Assembly (NCBI GenBank): GCA_022709905.1
Contig: JAKLHY010000045.1
Location: 1 to 63,194, forward strand
DNA length: 63,194 nt
Direction: 5' to 3'
DNA from: Verrucomicrobiota bacterium
GTDB taxonomy: Bacteria > Verrucomicrobiota > Verrucomicrobiia > Limisphaerales > UBA1319
Below the pieces are notes generated by a model, which was not told the origin of the DNA, ran no database searches, and saw only the letters and a list, made by a program, of their open reading frames with translations. The position numbers were made by a program, and so were the translations under genes. This document shows, piece after piece, positions 26,159 through 33,762 of the stretch (position 1 is its first letter; each line of letters opens with the position of its first letter).

Positions 26159-27232
26159 ATGATCATGAAGCGAAGTGGCATAGCGCTGCCCAAGGATTAC
26201 GCTAAGTGGATTGCCGAGCTGAAGCGTCGTATCGCTGGCGCTCGTCATCGGGCGCTTCTTGCCGCAAATGAGGAACAAATCCGTCTCTACCACGATATCG
26301 GTCGCGAGATCCTGCAACGACAGGAGCGGCAAGGTTGGGGCGCCAAGGTTATCGACCGAGTTTCAGCTGATTTGCGGGCCGCCTTCCCGGATATGAAAGG
26401 GTTATCGGTATCGAATCTTAAATATATGCGTTTCTTTGCCCAGGAATGTCCACATCGCACAATTGGTCAGCAGTCTGCTGACCAATTGCCCTGGTTTCAT
26501 ATTGTAACACTGCTGACGAAAATATCTGACTCCGGGTTGCGGGAATGGTATGCCCACGAGGCAGTTAGCAATGCATGGTCGCGAGACGTTCTGGATGCAC
26601 AGATTCTTAGTCAACTCCATCTTCGCCAGGGGGCTGCAGTGACAAACTTCAGAAAGAAGCTTCCCGATCTTCAGGCGGAACTTGCCACCAATATATTGAA
26701 AGATCCTTATCACTTCGACTTCCTCGGTCTCGGTGAGGAAGCGCATGAGCGCGATATCGAGAACGCTCTCATCAGGCATATTACCCGTTTCTTGCTGGAA
26801 CTGGGGGCTGGATTCGCCTTCGTGGGGCGCCAATTCCACCTGGAAGTCGATGGGGAGGAATTTTTTATCGACCTGCTGTTCTATCATACCCGGCTGAAGT
26901 GTTATGTCGTTGTGGAGTTGAAAGCCACTGCGTTCAAACCAGACCACGCTGGTCAGTTGAATTTCTATCTGGCTGCCGTGGACGCCCAGATAAAGGCTCC
27001 CGACGACAAGCCGACCATCGGGCTCCTGCTCTGCAAAACAAAGAAGCGCCTGATTGCTGAATACGCACTTTCTGGAATCGACAAGCCTGTTGGAGTTGCC
27101 GAGTACCAGCTAGTTCGCACGCTGCCCGAACCTCTTGATAATTGTTTGCCAACCATTGAAATGTTGGAGACCGAGCTGTCGCGCGAGTTTGAGAATACTG
27201 AGGATAGGGGACAGAAGCAGCCGGCAGAATGA
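26159..27232 (+). CDS. DUF1016/YhcG-family PD-(D/E)XK nuclease-like protein
   Basis: About 357 residues. N-terminal helical domain (YAKWIAELKRRIAGARHRAL; NEEQIRLYHDIGREILQRQ) and a C-terminal nuclease-fold domain: FHLEVDGEEFFIDLLFYHTR then CYVVVELKATAF give the D...E-x-K set. Family members occur in defence and mobile contexts; their substrate is not firmly known. Start ATG 26159 or 26165 preferred; ATG 26105 would add residues from repeat-derived DNA. The C-terminal ENTEDRGQKQPAE runs into a repeat. A 66-bp relic of a related gene lies at 36455-36520. Confidence 0.82.
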   Translation: MIMKRSGIALPKDYAKWIAELKRRIAGARHRALLAANEEQIRLYHDIGREILQRQERQGWGAKVIDRVSADLRAAFPDMKGLSVSNLKYMRFFAQECPHRTIGQQSADQLPWFHIVTLLTKISDSGLREWYAHEAVSNAWSRDVLDAQILSQLHLRQGAAVTNFRKKLPDLQAELATNILKDPYHFDFLGLGEEAHERDIENALIRHITRFLLELGAGFAFVGRQFHLEVDGEEFFIDLLFYHTRLKCYVVVELKATAFKPDHAGQLNFYLAAVDAQIKAPDDKPTIGLLLCKTKKRLIAEYALSGIDKPVGVAEYQLVRTLPEPLDNCLPTIEMLETELSREFENTEDRGQKQPAE

Positions 27233-27283
27233 CGGAGTCCGGTAAACGGAGTCCGGTGTCCGGTGTCCGGTGTCCGGTCAGAC
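27204..27283 (+). repeat. ACCGG-type tract at the 3' end of the DUF1016 gene
   Basis: GGCAGAATGACGGAGTCCGG followed by four near-identical GTGTCCG units. It begins inside the last codons of the upstream gene. 27284-27519 shows nothing else recognisable. Confidence 0.7.
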
Positions 27284-27519
27284 TCCTGAGCTCTGGTCCC
27301 GCATGCGGGACGAGTGTGAGAATAAGAATACCCTTGCTCTGCCTTGGCGAATTCTGGGCAGAGGTCAGACAACCGCGAATGTTTATACAATTTGGTTTAT
27401 TGATGAATCTCACTTGAACCTGCGAGTTGAGGTCCCCTTGATGATTAAACGAATGATGTTGAGCAGTGCTGTGAAACGGTTTAGCTTAAACACGGAACTG
27501 TTTTTGATTCGGTGCTCTT

Positions 27520-27711
27520 ATGAAGTATAAGATAACATTGGTCGAATCTGAAGAGGGTGTTGCTGTGTGGTGCGATAACCTGCCTGGATGCGTAAGCCAA
27601 GGAGTAAATCGCGAGTAGGCAGTCGCCAACATCAGAATCGCCATCAAGGAATACTTGGAATCCGTTCCAAAAGTGGAGGAGCACTTTGGAACTCGCGTGA
27701 GCCGTGAGTAG
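27520..27711 (+). pseudogene. Broken HicB-like antitoxin
   Basis: Reading from ATG 27520 gives MKYKITLVESEEGVAVWCDN then LPGCVSQGVNRE, an in-frame TAG at 27616-27618, and AVANIRIAIKEYLESVPKVE up to TAG 27709. HicB proteins continue through this point as ...GCxSQGxxxEEALxNIxEAIxxYLE, so one GAG-to-TAG change explains the break. No HicA toxin frame is visible on either side. The protein would be about half the usual length if translated. Confidence 0.72.
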
Positions 27712-27814
27712 ATAATGGTGTAAATGAATTGATATGCCCCGATTGCCAGGAATTGGACAGAAGGACGCCGTTCGAGTTGCGGAGACGGGACAAAAAGGGA
27801 GATAGAAGGCTGAC

Positions 27815-27882
27815 GGGGGGGGGATTGGAGACCGGTGGCCGGAAACCGTCAACCGGCCGCCGGAAACCCGTAACCGGAGAAT
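27815..27882 (+). repeat. ACCGG-type tract
   Basis: GGAGACCGGTGGCCGGAAAC followed by further CCGG-centred units. Shares the segment AACCGGCCGCCGGAAAC with 26060-26080. A CACCCAACCGCTGAATCGCT motif follows at 27907-27926. Confidence 0.7.
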
Positions 27883-27957
27883 GGCTGCTGTTCAAAACAC
27901 AATGGACACCCAACCGCTGAATCGCTCGAAGTGTTCTCTGTGCTTTACTGGGGCTAA

Positions 27958-28230
27958 GGGTCCGTGCAAAAATAAATTCCGATTTTGCTGCTGAGGATTT
28001 GGCTCGCTGGCGAGGCTCGACGAGGGAAGATACCCGCAGCGGTCTCTGACTGAGGAGTAACGAAGCCAGCGTGCCAAAGCCTCGCAGCCCTCCGGGGCGG
28101 GGCGGCGCCGGGTCATCTGCGTTGTTGCGTGGACGGTCGAGTATCGCCGAGGATACACTCCCGCCCACGCGCCTAGCATCTGACCCGGCGGCGCTCCCGC
28201 CAAAATCGGAAGTTATTTTTGCACGCACCC
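27958..28230. mobile_element. MITE-like bipartite hairpin element, copy 1
   Basis: 273 bp bounded by inverted ends: left GGGTCCGTGCAAAAATAAAT, right (reverse complement) GGGTGCGTGCAAAAATAACT, both continuing into TTCCGATTTTG. TAA flanks both sides. Inside are two hairpin lobes: TTGGCTCGCTGGC (27999-28011) with 28065-28077, one mismatch, enclosing a TACCCGCAGCGGTCTCTGAC core; and GCCGGGTCA (28107-28115) with 28181-28189. No coding frame is plausible. Lies immediately upstream of wecB. Confidence 0.82.
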
Positions 28231-28282
28231 TAAAGGAAACGTAATCTGAGATTTCTGTGGCCAAATATACTTTGTGACTCTC

Positions 28283-29431
28283 ATGCGCACACCAGTGGTT
28301 TTTGACCTGATCGCGGGAGCGCGACCGAACTTCATGAAGATCGCGCCGATTATCGATGCCCTGACGCGGATCGGAGCGGCCGGATCCACTCCCGGGCTTC
28401 AGCGGGATCCCGGCGGACTGCGTTATCGCCTGATCCATACGGGACAGCACTACGACAGAAAAATGTCGGGTGAGTTCTTCGAGCAACTCGGCATTCCCGA
28501 GCCCGAGATCAATCTCGAGGTGGGATCCGGCACCCAAGCGGAGCAGACGGCCGCGATCATGACTCGGTATGAGAAGGTTCTCATGAATCAGCGGAGCGAT
28601 CTCTGCCTGGTGGTAGGCGATGTGACATCGACCATGGCCTGCGCCATCGTCGCCAAAAAGATGGGCGTCCGGGTGGCCCATGTCGAGGGCGGCATCCGCT
28701 CCGGCGACCTGTCCATGCCGGAAGAAATCAACCGGATGGTCACCGACTCAATCACCGATTTCTTTTTTACCACCAGCGAAACCGCGAACCATAACCTGCG
28801 GCGCAGCGGCGTTGCCGAAGATCGGATTTTCTTCGTCGGTAACACCATGATCGATACGCTGATGAAACAGATGCCGCGCCTGCGCCCGCCTCCCTTCTGG
28901 GAACACCGCGGACTTAAGCCCGGACAATACTTTGTCCTGACCTTGCACCGGCCGGCCAATGTCGATGAGATCACCCAGCTCAAGGCCATGCTTGATGCCG
29001 TGATCGAGGGAACCCGCGGATTGCCCGTCGTTTTTCCCGTGCATCCCAGAACCCGCAAACAATTGGATTCCTCCTCCATCACGGGCAATCACTCGTCCCT
29101 TTTCTGTGTGGATCCCCTGGGTTACCTGGAATTCAATTTCCTGGTCCAACAAGCCAAGGCTGTGATCACCGATTCCGGGGGAATCACCGAGGAATCCACC
29201 GTGATGCATGTGCCTTGCCTGACCTTGCGAGACAATACCGAGCGTCCTGAAACCATCACCCTCGGGACTAATGAACTGATTGGCACCCATCCAGCCAGGC
29301 TCAAACCCGCCTTGGATACACTTTTTGCCGGAAATTGGAAAAAGGGTTCGATACCGCCACTGTGGGATGGACGGGCTGCGGAGCGCATCGTCCAGCATCT
29401 CCGGACCATCTTCTTCAAAGCGGAAACATGA
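28283..29431 (+). CDS. wecB: UDP-N-acetylglucosamine 2-epimerase (non-hydrolysing)
   Basis: About 382 residues. N-terminal AGARPNFMKIAPIIDAL, HTGQHYDRKMSGEFFEQLGI, VVGDVTSTMACAIVAKKMG and the C-terminal VHPRTRKQL and VITDSGGITEESTVMHVPCL are the family signatures. It interconverts UDP-GlcNAc and UDP-ManNAc for surface polymer synthesis. ATG 28283 is preferred over GTG 28274. The gene is bracketed by two oppositely oriented copies of the ~270-bp inverted-repeat element, an arrangement compatible with acquisition or inversion of this segment. Confidence 0.92.
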   Translation: MRTPVVFDLIAGARPNFMKIAPIIDALTRIGAAGSTPGLQRDPGGLRYRLIHTGQHYDRKMSGEFFEQLGIPEPEINLEVGSGTQAEQTAAIMTRYEKVLMNQRSDLCLVVGDVTSTMACAIVAKKMGVRVAHVEGGIRSGDLSMPEEINRMVTDSITDFFFTTSETANHNLRRSGVAEDRIFFVGNTMIDTLMKQMPRLRPPPFWEHRGLKPGQYFVLTLHRPANVDEITQLKAMLDAVIEGTRGLPVVFPVHPRTRKQLDSSSITGNHSSLFCVDPLGYLEFNFLVQQAKAVITDSGGITEESTVMHVPCLTLRDNTERPETITLGTNELIGTHPARLKPALDTLFAGNWKKGSIPPLWDGRAAERIVQHLRTIFFKAET

Positions 29432-29457
29432 AATCGATGCCAGCTAGGCGCCCCCCA

Positions 29458-29483
29458 GGTAGGGTCGAACCGCTAGGCCGACC
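29458..29483 (+). repeat. Single REP-B left hairpin
   Basis: GGTAGGGTCGAACCGCTAGG CCGACC: GTAG foot plus the GGTCGG...CCGACC stem of REP-B, without the rest of the element. Confidence 0.65.
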
Positions 29484-29552
29484 GAGTTCCTTATTCACAT
29501 AGAGCGCTGAAGGATTAGCGCGGACGCCCTGGCAGTGCGTCCCACACCTTTA

Positions 29553-29822
29553 GGGTCCGTCAAAAAATAAGCTATAAATTCGCGGCGAGGGATTGTTCGC
29601 TCCGACGAGGCGCGAGCGACGCGCATACCCCCAGTGGGTCTGAAAGGAGCGAGCAACGACGTCGGAGTGAAGAAGCACCGCCGCCCGGAGGGTTGCGAGG
29701 CTTTGGCTCGCTGGCTTCGTTACTCCTCGGTCAGAGACCGCTGCGGGTATCTTCCCTCGTCGAGCCTCGCCAGCGAGCCAAATCCTCAGCAGCAAAATCG
29801 GAATTTATTTTTGCACGGACCC
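29553..29822. mobile_element. MITE-like bipartite hairpin element, copy 2 (inverted)
   Basis: 270 bp. Its right 140 bp is nearly identical to the left half of copy 1, in reverse orientation, including the end GGGTCCGTGCAAAAATAAAT. The left end is degenerate (GGGTCCGTCAAAAAATAAGC). Lobes: TTGTTCGCTCC 29593-29603 with 29646-29656 (perfect), and TTGGCTCGCTGGC 29703-29715 with 29769-29781 (perfect). The second half differs from copy 1 in sequence but keeps the hairpin plan. Confidence 0.82.
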
Positions 29823-29897
29823 TAAGAAGATCATCATGGACTTCATGGTGGGGCGAAGCATCTTGCATTCGTAATTACAGAAGTACATTTTTAGGGT

Positions 29898-30116
29898 ATG
29901 CAGAATCAGGGCCATAAACCCGAGCGTGAAGTGTCGTCTGAAGCACTGAGACTTGCCAAGAGCGCTGTTTTGAATCATGCGGGCTGTTTCTGGATGCGTC
30001 AGCCAACCGCACCCTTGATCGATCGTTCCGATGTGGAATTAGTCATTCGGCGCTTGCGTGAAAACGGTGATCGAGCGGCATGGAAAGTCGCTCATGAAAT
30101 CCAAGTGTGCCTCTAA
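29898..30116 (+). CDS. Small protein paired with an AbiEii-like nucleotidyltransferase
   Basis: A 72-residue protein (MQNQGHKPEREVSSEALRLA start) with an apparently helical body and RSDVELVIRRLRENGDRAAW near the C-terminus. No family recognised; it is far shorter than canonical AbiEi antitoxins and lacks an obvious winged-helix. Its last 10 nt overlap the next gene, so the two are translationally coupled and the product is the natural candidate antitoxin or partner. Confidence 0.6.
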   Translation: MQNQGHKPEREVSSEALRLAKSAVLNHAGCFWMRQPTAPLIDRSDVELVIRRLRENGDRAAWKVAHEIQVCL

Positions 30117-30892
30117 CTCCTTTCCAGTCTCAGGTGCTCAGGTGGCTGGCACAGAATCGTTCGCCGGACAGCTATGTCGCTGGCGGTATTGCCCTGAATG
30201 CCCTCAGTCCTATTCGCTGGAGTGCTGATGTCGATGTTTTCCACGATGTTGAGCAGGCGGTGATTCGCGCCAGTGATGCTGATGTTGAGACTCTTCGACA
30301 CGCCGGATGCACCATCCGGCGGGAAATTTGGACACCTTCATTTCGCCGGGCGTGGGTTCAGCGCGGCGAAGACGCTGTGAAATTGGAATGGTGCCAGGAT
30401 TCCGCCTGGCGCTTTTTTCCCATTGAGCCAGACGACCTGTTGGGCTGGAGGCTGCATCGTTTTGATGCATTGACGAACAAGGCACTCGCCATGGGTGGGC
30501 GCGCTGAAACTCGGGATTTGGTGGACATTGTATCGAATGCCGAGAAATACCCGCTTCAAGCTGTGATATGGGCGGCATGTGCCAAGGATCCCGGCTATAA
30601 TCCATTGCTGTTGCTGAACCAAATGCGGCGCAATTCAAGAGTGGATCCTGCTGAATTGAGGGAGATGGGGGCGCAATTGGAGCCTGTGGAATTGAAAACT
30701 CGCTGGCTTGAATTAGCCGACGTTGCAGGAAAAGAAATTGAAAGAGCTGCAATCGAGCAGATCACCCCGGGATTGGCTTTTGTCAGTGAAGTCGGCGAAA
30801 TTGGCTGGTTCGACCAACCTGGCTTTAAGCCGCATCAGGCAACTCTGGGCGGATCGATTCCACGAGTGGTGGGTCTGCACTACGGCCTATGA
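30107..30892 (+). CDS. AbiEii-like nucleotidyltransferase (putative toxin)
   Basis: A 261-residue protein starting at GTG 30107. The nucleotidyltransferase core is YVAGGIALNALSPIRWSADV followed by DVFHD: a G-G-x(n)-D-x-D pattern with R-x-S-x-D-V-D. A third acidic position is plausible at VKLEWCQDS, and LVDIV after TKALAMGGRAETRD fits the family's C-terminal helix. AbiEii proteins block growth, several by adding nucleotides to tRNA. The gene ends 6 nt before a perfect 22-bp hairpin. Confidence 0.68.
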   Translation: MPLTPFQSQVLRWLAQNRSPDSYVAGGIALNALSPIRWSADVDVFHDVEQAVIRASDADVETLRHAGCTIRREIWTPSFRRAWVQRGEDAVKLEWCQDSAWRFFPIEPDDLLGWRLHRFDALTNKALAMGGRAETRDLVDIVSNAEKYPLQAVIWAACAKDPGYNPLLLLNQMRRNSRVDPAELREMGAQLEPVELKTRWLELADVAGKEIERAAIEQITPGLAFVSEVGEIGWFDQPGFKPHQATLGGSIPRVVGLHYGL

Positions 30893-30898
30893 ACTATA

Positions 30899-30947
30899 CA
30901 CGACGTCATAAATAATTGCGCATGTCGCAATTATTTATGACGTCGTG
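30899..30947. repeat. Perfect 22-bp inverted repeat with 5-nt loop
   Basis: CACGACGTCATAAATAATTG CG (30899-30920), loop CATGT, exact complement 30926-30947. It follows the nucleotidyltransferase stop by 6 nt. No T-run follows, and the AT-rich stem base composition is unlike REP hairpins. It may be a bidirectional transcription barrier, a site for a protein, or an end of an inserted segment. Confidence 0.75.
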
Positions 30948-30984
30948 GATAATATCATGGAGTCGCGAGACAGCAGGCCGTCAC

Positions 30985-31088
30985 CAGGGCCGGCCGGGCC
31001 GACCGGACCTATCAGCAGCATTTCAGCTCCAGGTTATTTCGTTCTTCAACTTTTAGCTCTCTTGTCGTTTCCTCCGGCGCGCCCTACC
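30985..31088. repeat. REP-B composite element (left foot degenerate)
   Basis: Contains GGCCGGCCGGGCCGACCGGA, CTATCAGCAGCATTTCAGCT and the right end GGCGCGCCCTACC. Shorter than other copies at its right hairpin. 31089-31143 shows nothing else. Confidence 0.7.
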
Positions 31089-31143
31089 ATCGTGCGCCAC
31101 AGCCAGAGGATGGACGCAATCCATATGGGCCCTCACTCGGGAT

Positions 31144-31172
31144 TTGACATCATGATGCTTACAATGTATGCT
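31144..31172 (+). promoter_or_regulatory. Promoter of a VapBC module, leaderless geometry
   Basis: -35 TTGACA (31144-31149), 17-bp spacer, -10 TATGCT (31167-31172). The antitoxin start codon GTG 31180 begins 7 nt after the -10, where transcription would start. Confidence 0.6.
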
Positions 31173-31179
31173 TTGATGC

Positions 31180-31419
31180 GTGAGAACAACCGTTAACATC
31201 GATGATGAAGTGTTGAATCGAGCAAAGGCCCTCGCACAATCCCGGCACCTTTCCCTGGGCGATGTTATCAGCGACGGACTTCGCATCTTGCTCTACCAAA
31301 ACGCGTCAGATCGGACTGAAGACACGGTGCGATTAGTGACTTTCTCCGGAAAAGGCACCTGCCCGGGTGTCGACTTGGACTCGAACGCATCGTTGCTCGA
31401 TACCTTGGAGTCGCGATGA
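31180..31419 (+). CDS. VapB-type antitoxin
   Basis: A 79-residue protein beginning MRTTVNIDDEVLNRAKALAQ, the ribbon-helix-helix-like opening of VapB antitoxins that binds operator DNA. The C-terminal half (SGKGTCPGVDLDSNASLLDT) is the acidic segment that wraps the toxin. Starts at GTG 31180; the TGA/ATG overlap at 31416 couples it to the PIN toxin. The promoter position suggests a leaderless transcript. Confidence 0.8.
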   Translation: MRTTVNIDDEVLNRAKALAQSRHLSLGDVISDGLRILLYQNASDRTEDTVRLVTFSGKGTCPGVDLDSNASLLDTLESR

Positions 31420-31847
31420 TTTTGCTAGATGTCAATGTGCTTGTCTATGCGCATCGCGAGGATGCCCCCAATCATTCGGCCTACCGGGAATGGTTGGAAG
31501 CCCACCTTAATTCGTCCACGCCATGTGGTGTGTCCGATCTTGTTCTCGCCGGGTGCCTCCGTGTTGTAACGCATCCCAAGGTGTTTGATCCGCCGACACC
31601 CCTGGCACAAGCGACTCTTTATATCGAACAACTTCGAACTCACCGCAGCGTGCGAATTGTGAATCCAGGGCCGGCGCATTGGCAGATCTTTCTGCAACTG
31701 TGCCGGCGGATTCAGGCCAAGGGGAACTTGATTCCCGACGCCTATCACGCCGCTCTGGCTATGGAATCTGGCTGCGAATGGGTGACCACCGATAGAGGCT
31801 TTGCCCGTTTCCCGGGTCTGCGCTGGCGTCATCCACTGGACCATTGA
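31416..31847 (+). CDS. vapC: PIN-domain toxin (VapC family)
   Basis: A 143-residue PIN ribonuclease. Acidic residues: Asp in MILLDVNVLVYAH (residue 5), the Glu/Asp in the VSDLVLAGCLRV helix, and LIPDAYHAALAMESGCEWVT TDRGFARF near the C-terminus. PIN toxins cleave tRNA or rRNA when the antitoxin is lost. Couples to the VapB gene by ATGA overlap. Confidence 0.87.
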   Translation: MILLDVNVLVYAHREDAPNHSAYREWLEAHLNSSTPCGVSDLVLAGCLRVVTHPKVFDPPTPLAQATLYIEQLRTHRSVRIVNPGPAHWQIFLQLCRRIQAKGNLIPDAYHAALAMESGCEWVTTDRGFARFPGLRWRHPLDH

Positions 31848-31899
31848 GTCTGAAATCTGGGATCCGAAGTCTGCGGGCCTGGGATAGGGTTGGACCACG

Positions 31900-32142
31900 G
31901 GTAGGATCGGACCGCCGGGCCGACCTGGCCTATCAGAAGCATTTCATCCCCAGGACGTTTCGTTCTTTAGCTTTTGGCTCTCATGTCATTTCGCTCGGCG
32001 CGCCTGGCAGTCGCGCCCTACCATCACACGCCACCGCTAGAGGGTTGGTGCGGTTCAAACAGGCACAAAAACCACGAAGAAAAACTGAAATTGGGAAACC
32101 TGAAAGCTGAAATAAATTTCAATTTTCAACTTTCCGCTTTCA
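31900..32142. repeat. REP-B element followed by AT-rich tract (family C)
   Basis: REP-B copy 31900-32022 (GTAGGATCGGACCGCCGGGC ... GTCGCGCCCTACC), then 32045-32142 with AAACAGGCACAAAAACCACG, AAGAAAAACTGAAATTGGGA and TTTCAACTTTCCGC. The same composite recurs at 42811-43050, so REP-B plus tail appears duplicated as a unit. 31848-32227 has no gene. Confidence 0.8.
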
Positions 32143-32227
32143 TTCGCGTCTATTGGCGTTCATTCGCGGTTCTTTTTTTCGGAGCATCTTATGTGCGGTT
32201 TTGGCCGGAGCCTGGAATCTGGTAATC

Positions 32228-32255
32228 TTGACAACTTGTTAAGAATGGATAGGCT
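32228..32255 (+). promoter_or_regulatory. Candidate promoter of the Phd/PIN module
   Basis: -35 TTGACA (32228-32233), 16-bp spacer, weak -10 TAGGCT (32250-32255), with ATG 32262 starting 6 nt later. Same geometry as the other TA promoters here but with a poorer -10. Confidence 0.4.
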
Positions 32256-32261
32256 GAGGGT

Positions 32262-32501
32262 ATGAAGTACGTGTCCGTCGGCGCCTTTAAAGCTCAATTC
32301 TCCACGCTGCTCCAGGGCGTTGCCCAGGGAGAGCCGATCGGGATTTGTTACGGACGCCGAAAAAAACCGGTGGCAATTCTCATCTCAGCAGACGCCATTG
32401 GCCCCAAGTCTATGCGGCCCCTCGGACATTGGGCCAGTCAGATGTGCGTGCGGTTTGAGCCGGACTTCGCTGTTTCGGACGAGGAATTTCTTCATTCGTG
32501 A
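32262..32501 (+). CDS. Phd/YefM-type antitoxin
   Basis: A 79-residue protein starting MKYVSVGAFKAQFSTLLQGV, with the Phd/YefM N-terminal pattern (x-V-S-x-x-x-x-K-x-x-x-x-x-L-L) followed by GEPIGICYGRRKKPVAILIS. The C-terminal part would bind the toxin. Stop overlaps the GTG start of the PIN gene (GTGA at 32498). Confidence 0.8.
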   Translation: MKYVSVGAFKAQFSTLLQGVAQGEPIGICYGRRKKPVAILISADAIGPKSMRPLGHWASQMCVRFEPDFAVSDEEFLHS

Positions 32502-32896
32502 GTTTCCTGCTCGATACGCACGCGTTTTTGTGGGCTGTGGCGGAATCGTCGCGGCTGAGCGCAACGGCTCACGCCATTATAAAAAATCCGGAAAACCGGA
32601 TTTACGTCAGCCCGGTCAGTTTTTGGGAGATTTCACTGAAGTATTCATTGGGAAAACTCAAGCTAACCGGCAAAACCCCTGACGAATTACCCGCGGCATT
32701 ACCCGTTTTCGGTTTCGAAGAGCTGGCACTGACCAGCGAAATTGCGGCCTCTTTTCATGGTCTGCCTCGATTGGCGCATAAGGATCCTTTTGATCGTATG
32801 CTCATCTGCCAGGCCATACACTACCGGCTGACTCTGGTTTCGGCCGACCAGCAGCTTAAACAATACGGGAATTCCGGTCTGAAACTTGTTTGGTAA
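32498..32896 (+). CDS. PIN-domain toxin (VapC family)
   Basis: A 132-residue PIN ribonuclease of the group usually paired with Phd-like antitoxins: FLLDTHAFLWAV (Asp5), VSPVSFWEISLKYSLGKLKL (central Glu) and HKDPFDRMLICQAIHYRLTL VSADQQ (C-terminal Asp residues). Starts at GTG 32498. Followed after 19 nt by a REP-B element. Confidence 0.87.
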   Translation: MSFLLDTHAFLWAVAESSRLSATAHAIIKNPENRIYVSPVSFWEISLKYSLGKLKLTGKTPDELPAALPVFGFEELALTSEIAASFHGLPRLAHKDPFDRMLICQAIHYRLTLVSADQQLKQYGNSGLKLVW

Positions 32897-32915
32897 CGGC
32901 AGTAGACAGTCGGCA

Positions 32916-33094
32916 GGTAGGGTCGGACCGCCGGGGCCGACCGGACGTATCAAGAGCATTTCAGCTCCAGCTTGTTTCGGTCTTCGGCTTTTGGCTCTCT
33001 GGTCATTTCGTTCGGCGCGCCCAGCGGTCGCGCCCTACCCTGCCCCCTCTGACCGGACACCGGACTCCGTCATTCTGCCCCCTATCCCCTGTCC
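32916..33094. repeat. REP-B element plus inverted ACCGG-type tract
   Basis: REP-B at 32916-33039 (complete, both hairpins present), then 33049-33094 is the reverse complement of the family-E segment with GACGGAGTCCGG and GACAGGGGAT. It runs right up to the next start codon. Confidence 0.78.
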
Positions 33095-33712
33095 ATGAGC
33101 TCACCCTTCATCATTTTCGGCGCCGGCGGCCATGGCAAGGTCGTTCTGGATGCAGCCCTGGCCGCAAAACACGACGTTGCTTTTGTCGTCGACGATGCGC
33201 CCCACGAAACAGAATTGTTGGGGTTATCGGTTCTCAGTTCCGAGGACCCGAGATGGCTTGCCCTGACTGGATTCCGGTTTGTAGTGGCGGTTGGAGATAA
33301 CCTGACGCGCGCCAGGATTTTTGCCCGGCTCAACACCCGATCTGGAATTGCCGGGAACGTGATCCATCCGAACGCCGTCATTTCTCCATTTGCCAAACTG
33401 GGCGCGGGCAATGTTTGTTTTGCTGGCGTTGTCATCAATCCGGGCACCGTGATGGGCGACGATTGCATCATCAACACCAGCGCGTCGATCGACCACGACT
33501 GCCGAATTGGCAGTCATGCGCACATCTGTCCGGGTGTTCACTTGGCCGGGACTGTTTCGGTTGGCGAGGAGACGATGATCGGGACCGGGGCGGCGATTTT
33601 GCCCGGGATCAAGATCGGCAGGCGTTGTGTCATTGGCGCCGGAGCGGTCGTGAACCGGGATTTGCCGGATGGCGTCGTGGCGTATGGAGTGCCGGCGAGA
33701 ATAAGACGGTGA
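33095..33712 (+). CDS. pglD: PglD/NeuD-type sugar N-acetyltransferase
   Basis: A 205-residue left-handed-beta-helix acetyltransferase: N-terminal FIIFGAGGHGKVVLDAALAA (Rossmann-like nucleotide-sugar domain) and hexapeptide repeats from ~residue 85, with the catalytic-His region ASIDHDCRIGSHAHICPGVH. PglD acetylates the 4-amino group of UDP-4-amino-4,6-dideoxy-GlcNAc. The neighbour is a PglE-like aminotransferase, which supports this role; NeuD in sialic-acid loci is the alternative. Start ATG 33095 directly abuts a repeat. Confidence 0.82.
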   Translation: MSSPFIIFGAGGHGKVVLDAALAAKHDVAFVVDDAPHETELLGLSVLSSEDPRWLALTGFRFVVAVGDNLTRARIFARLNTRSGIAGNVIHPNAVISPFAKLGAGNVCFAGVVINPGTVMGDDCIINTSASIDHDCRIGSHAHICPGVHLAGTVSVGEETMIGTGAAILPGIKIGRRCVIGAGAVVNRDLPDGVVAYGVPARIRR

Positions 33713-33751
33713 CCGGCAACCGGAAACCGGTGACCGGAAACCGGACTCCGT
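33708..33751 (+). repeat. ACCGG-type tract between pglD and pglE
   Basis: GTGACCGGCAACCGGAAACC followed by GGTGACCGGAAACCGGACTCCG: six CCGG units of about 7 bp. It starts over the pglD stop codon. Confidence 0.7.
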
Positions 33752-33762
33752 TTTCCTCCTTT

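Noticed and set aside
27644..28681. Minus-strand frame of 345 codons spanning repeats and the start of wecB
   Set aside because: It crosses the broken hicB, the hairpin element and antisense wecB; no consistent protein.
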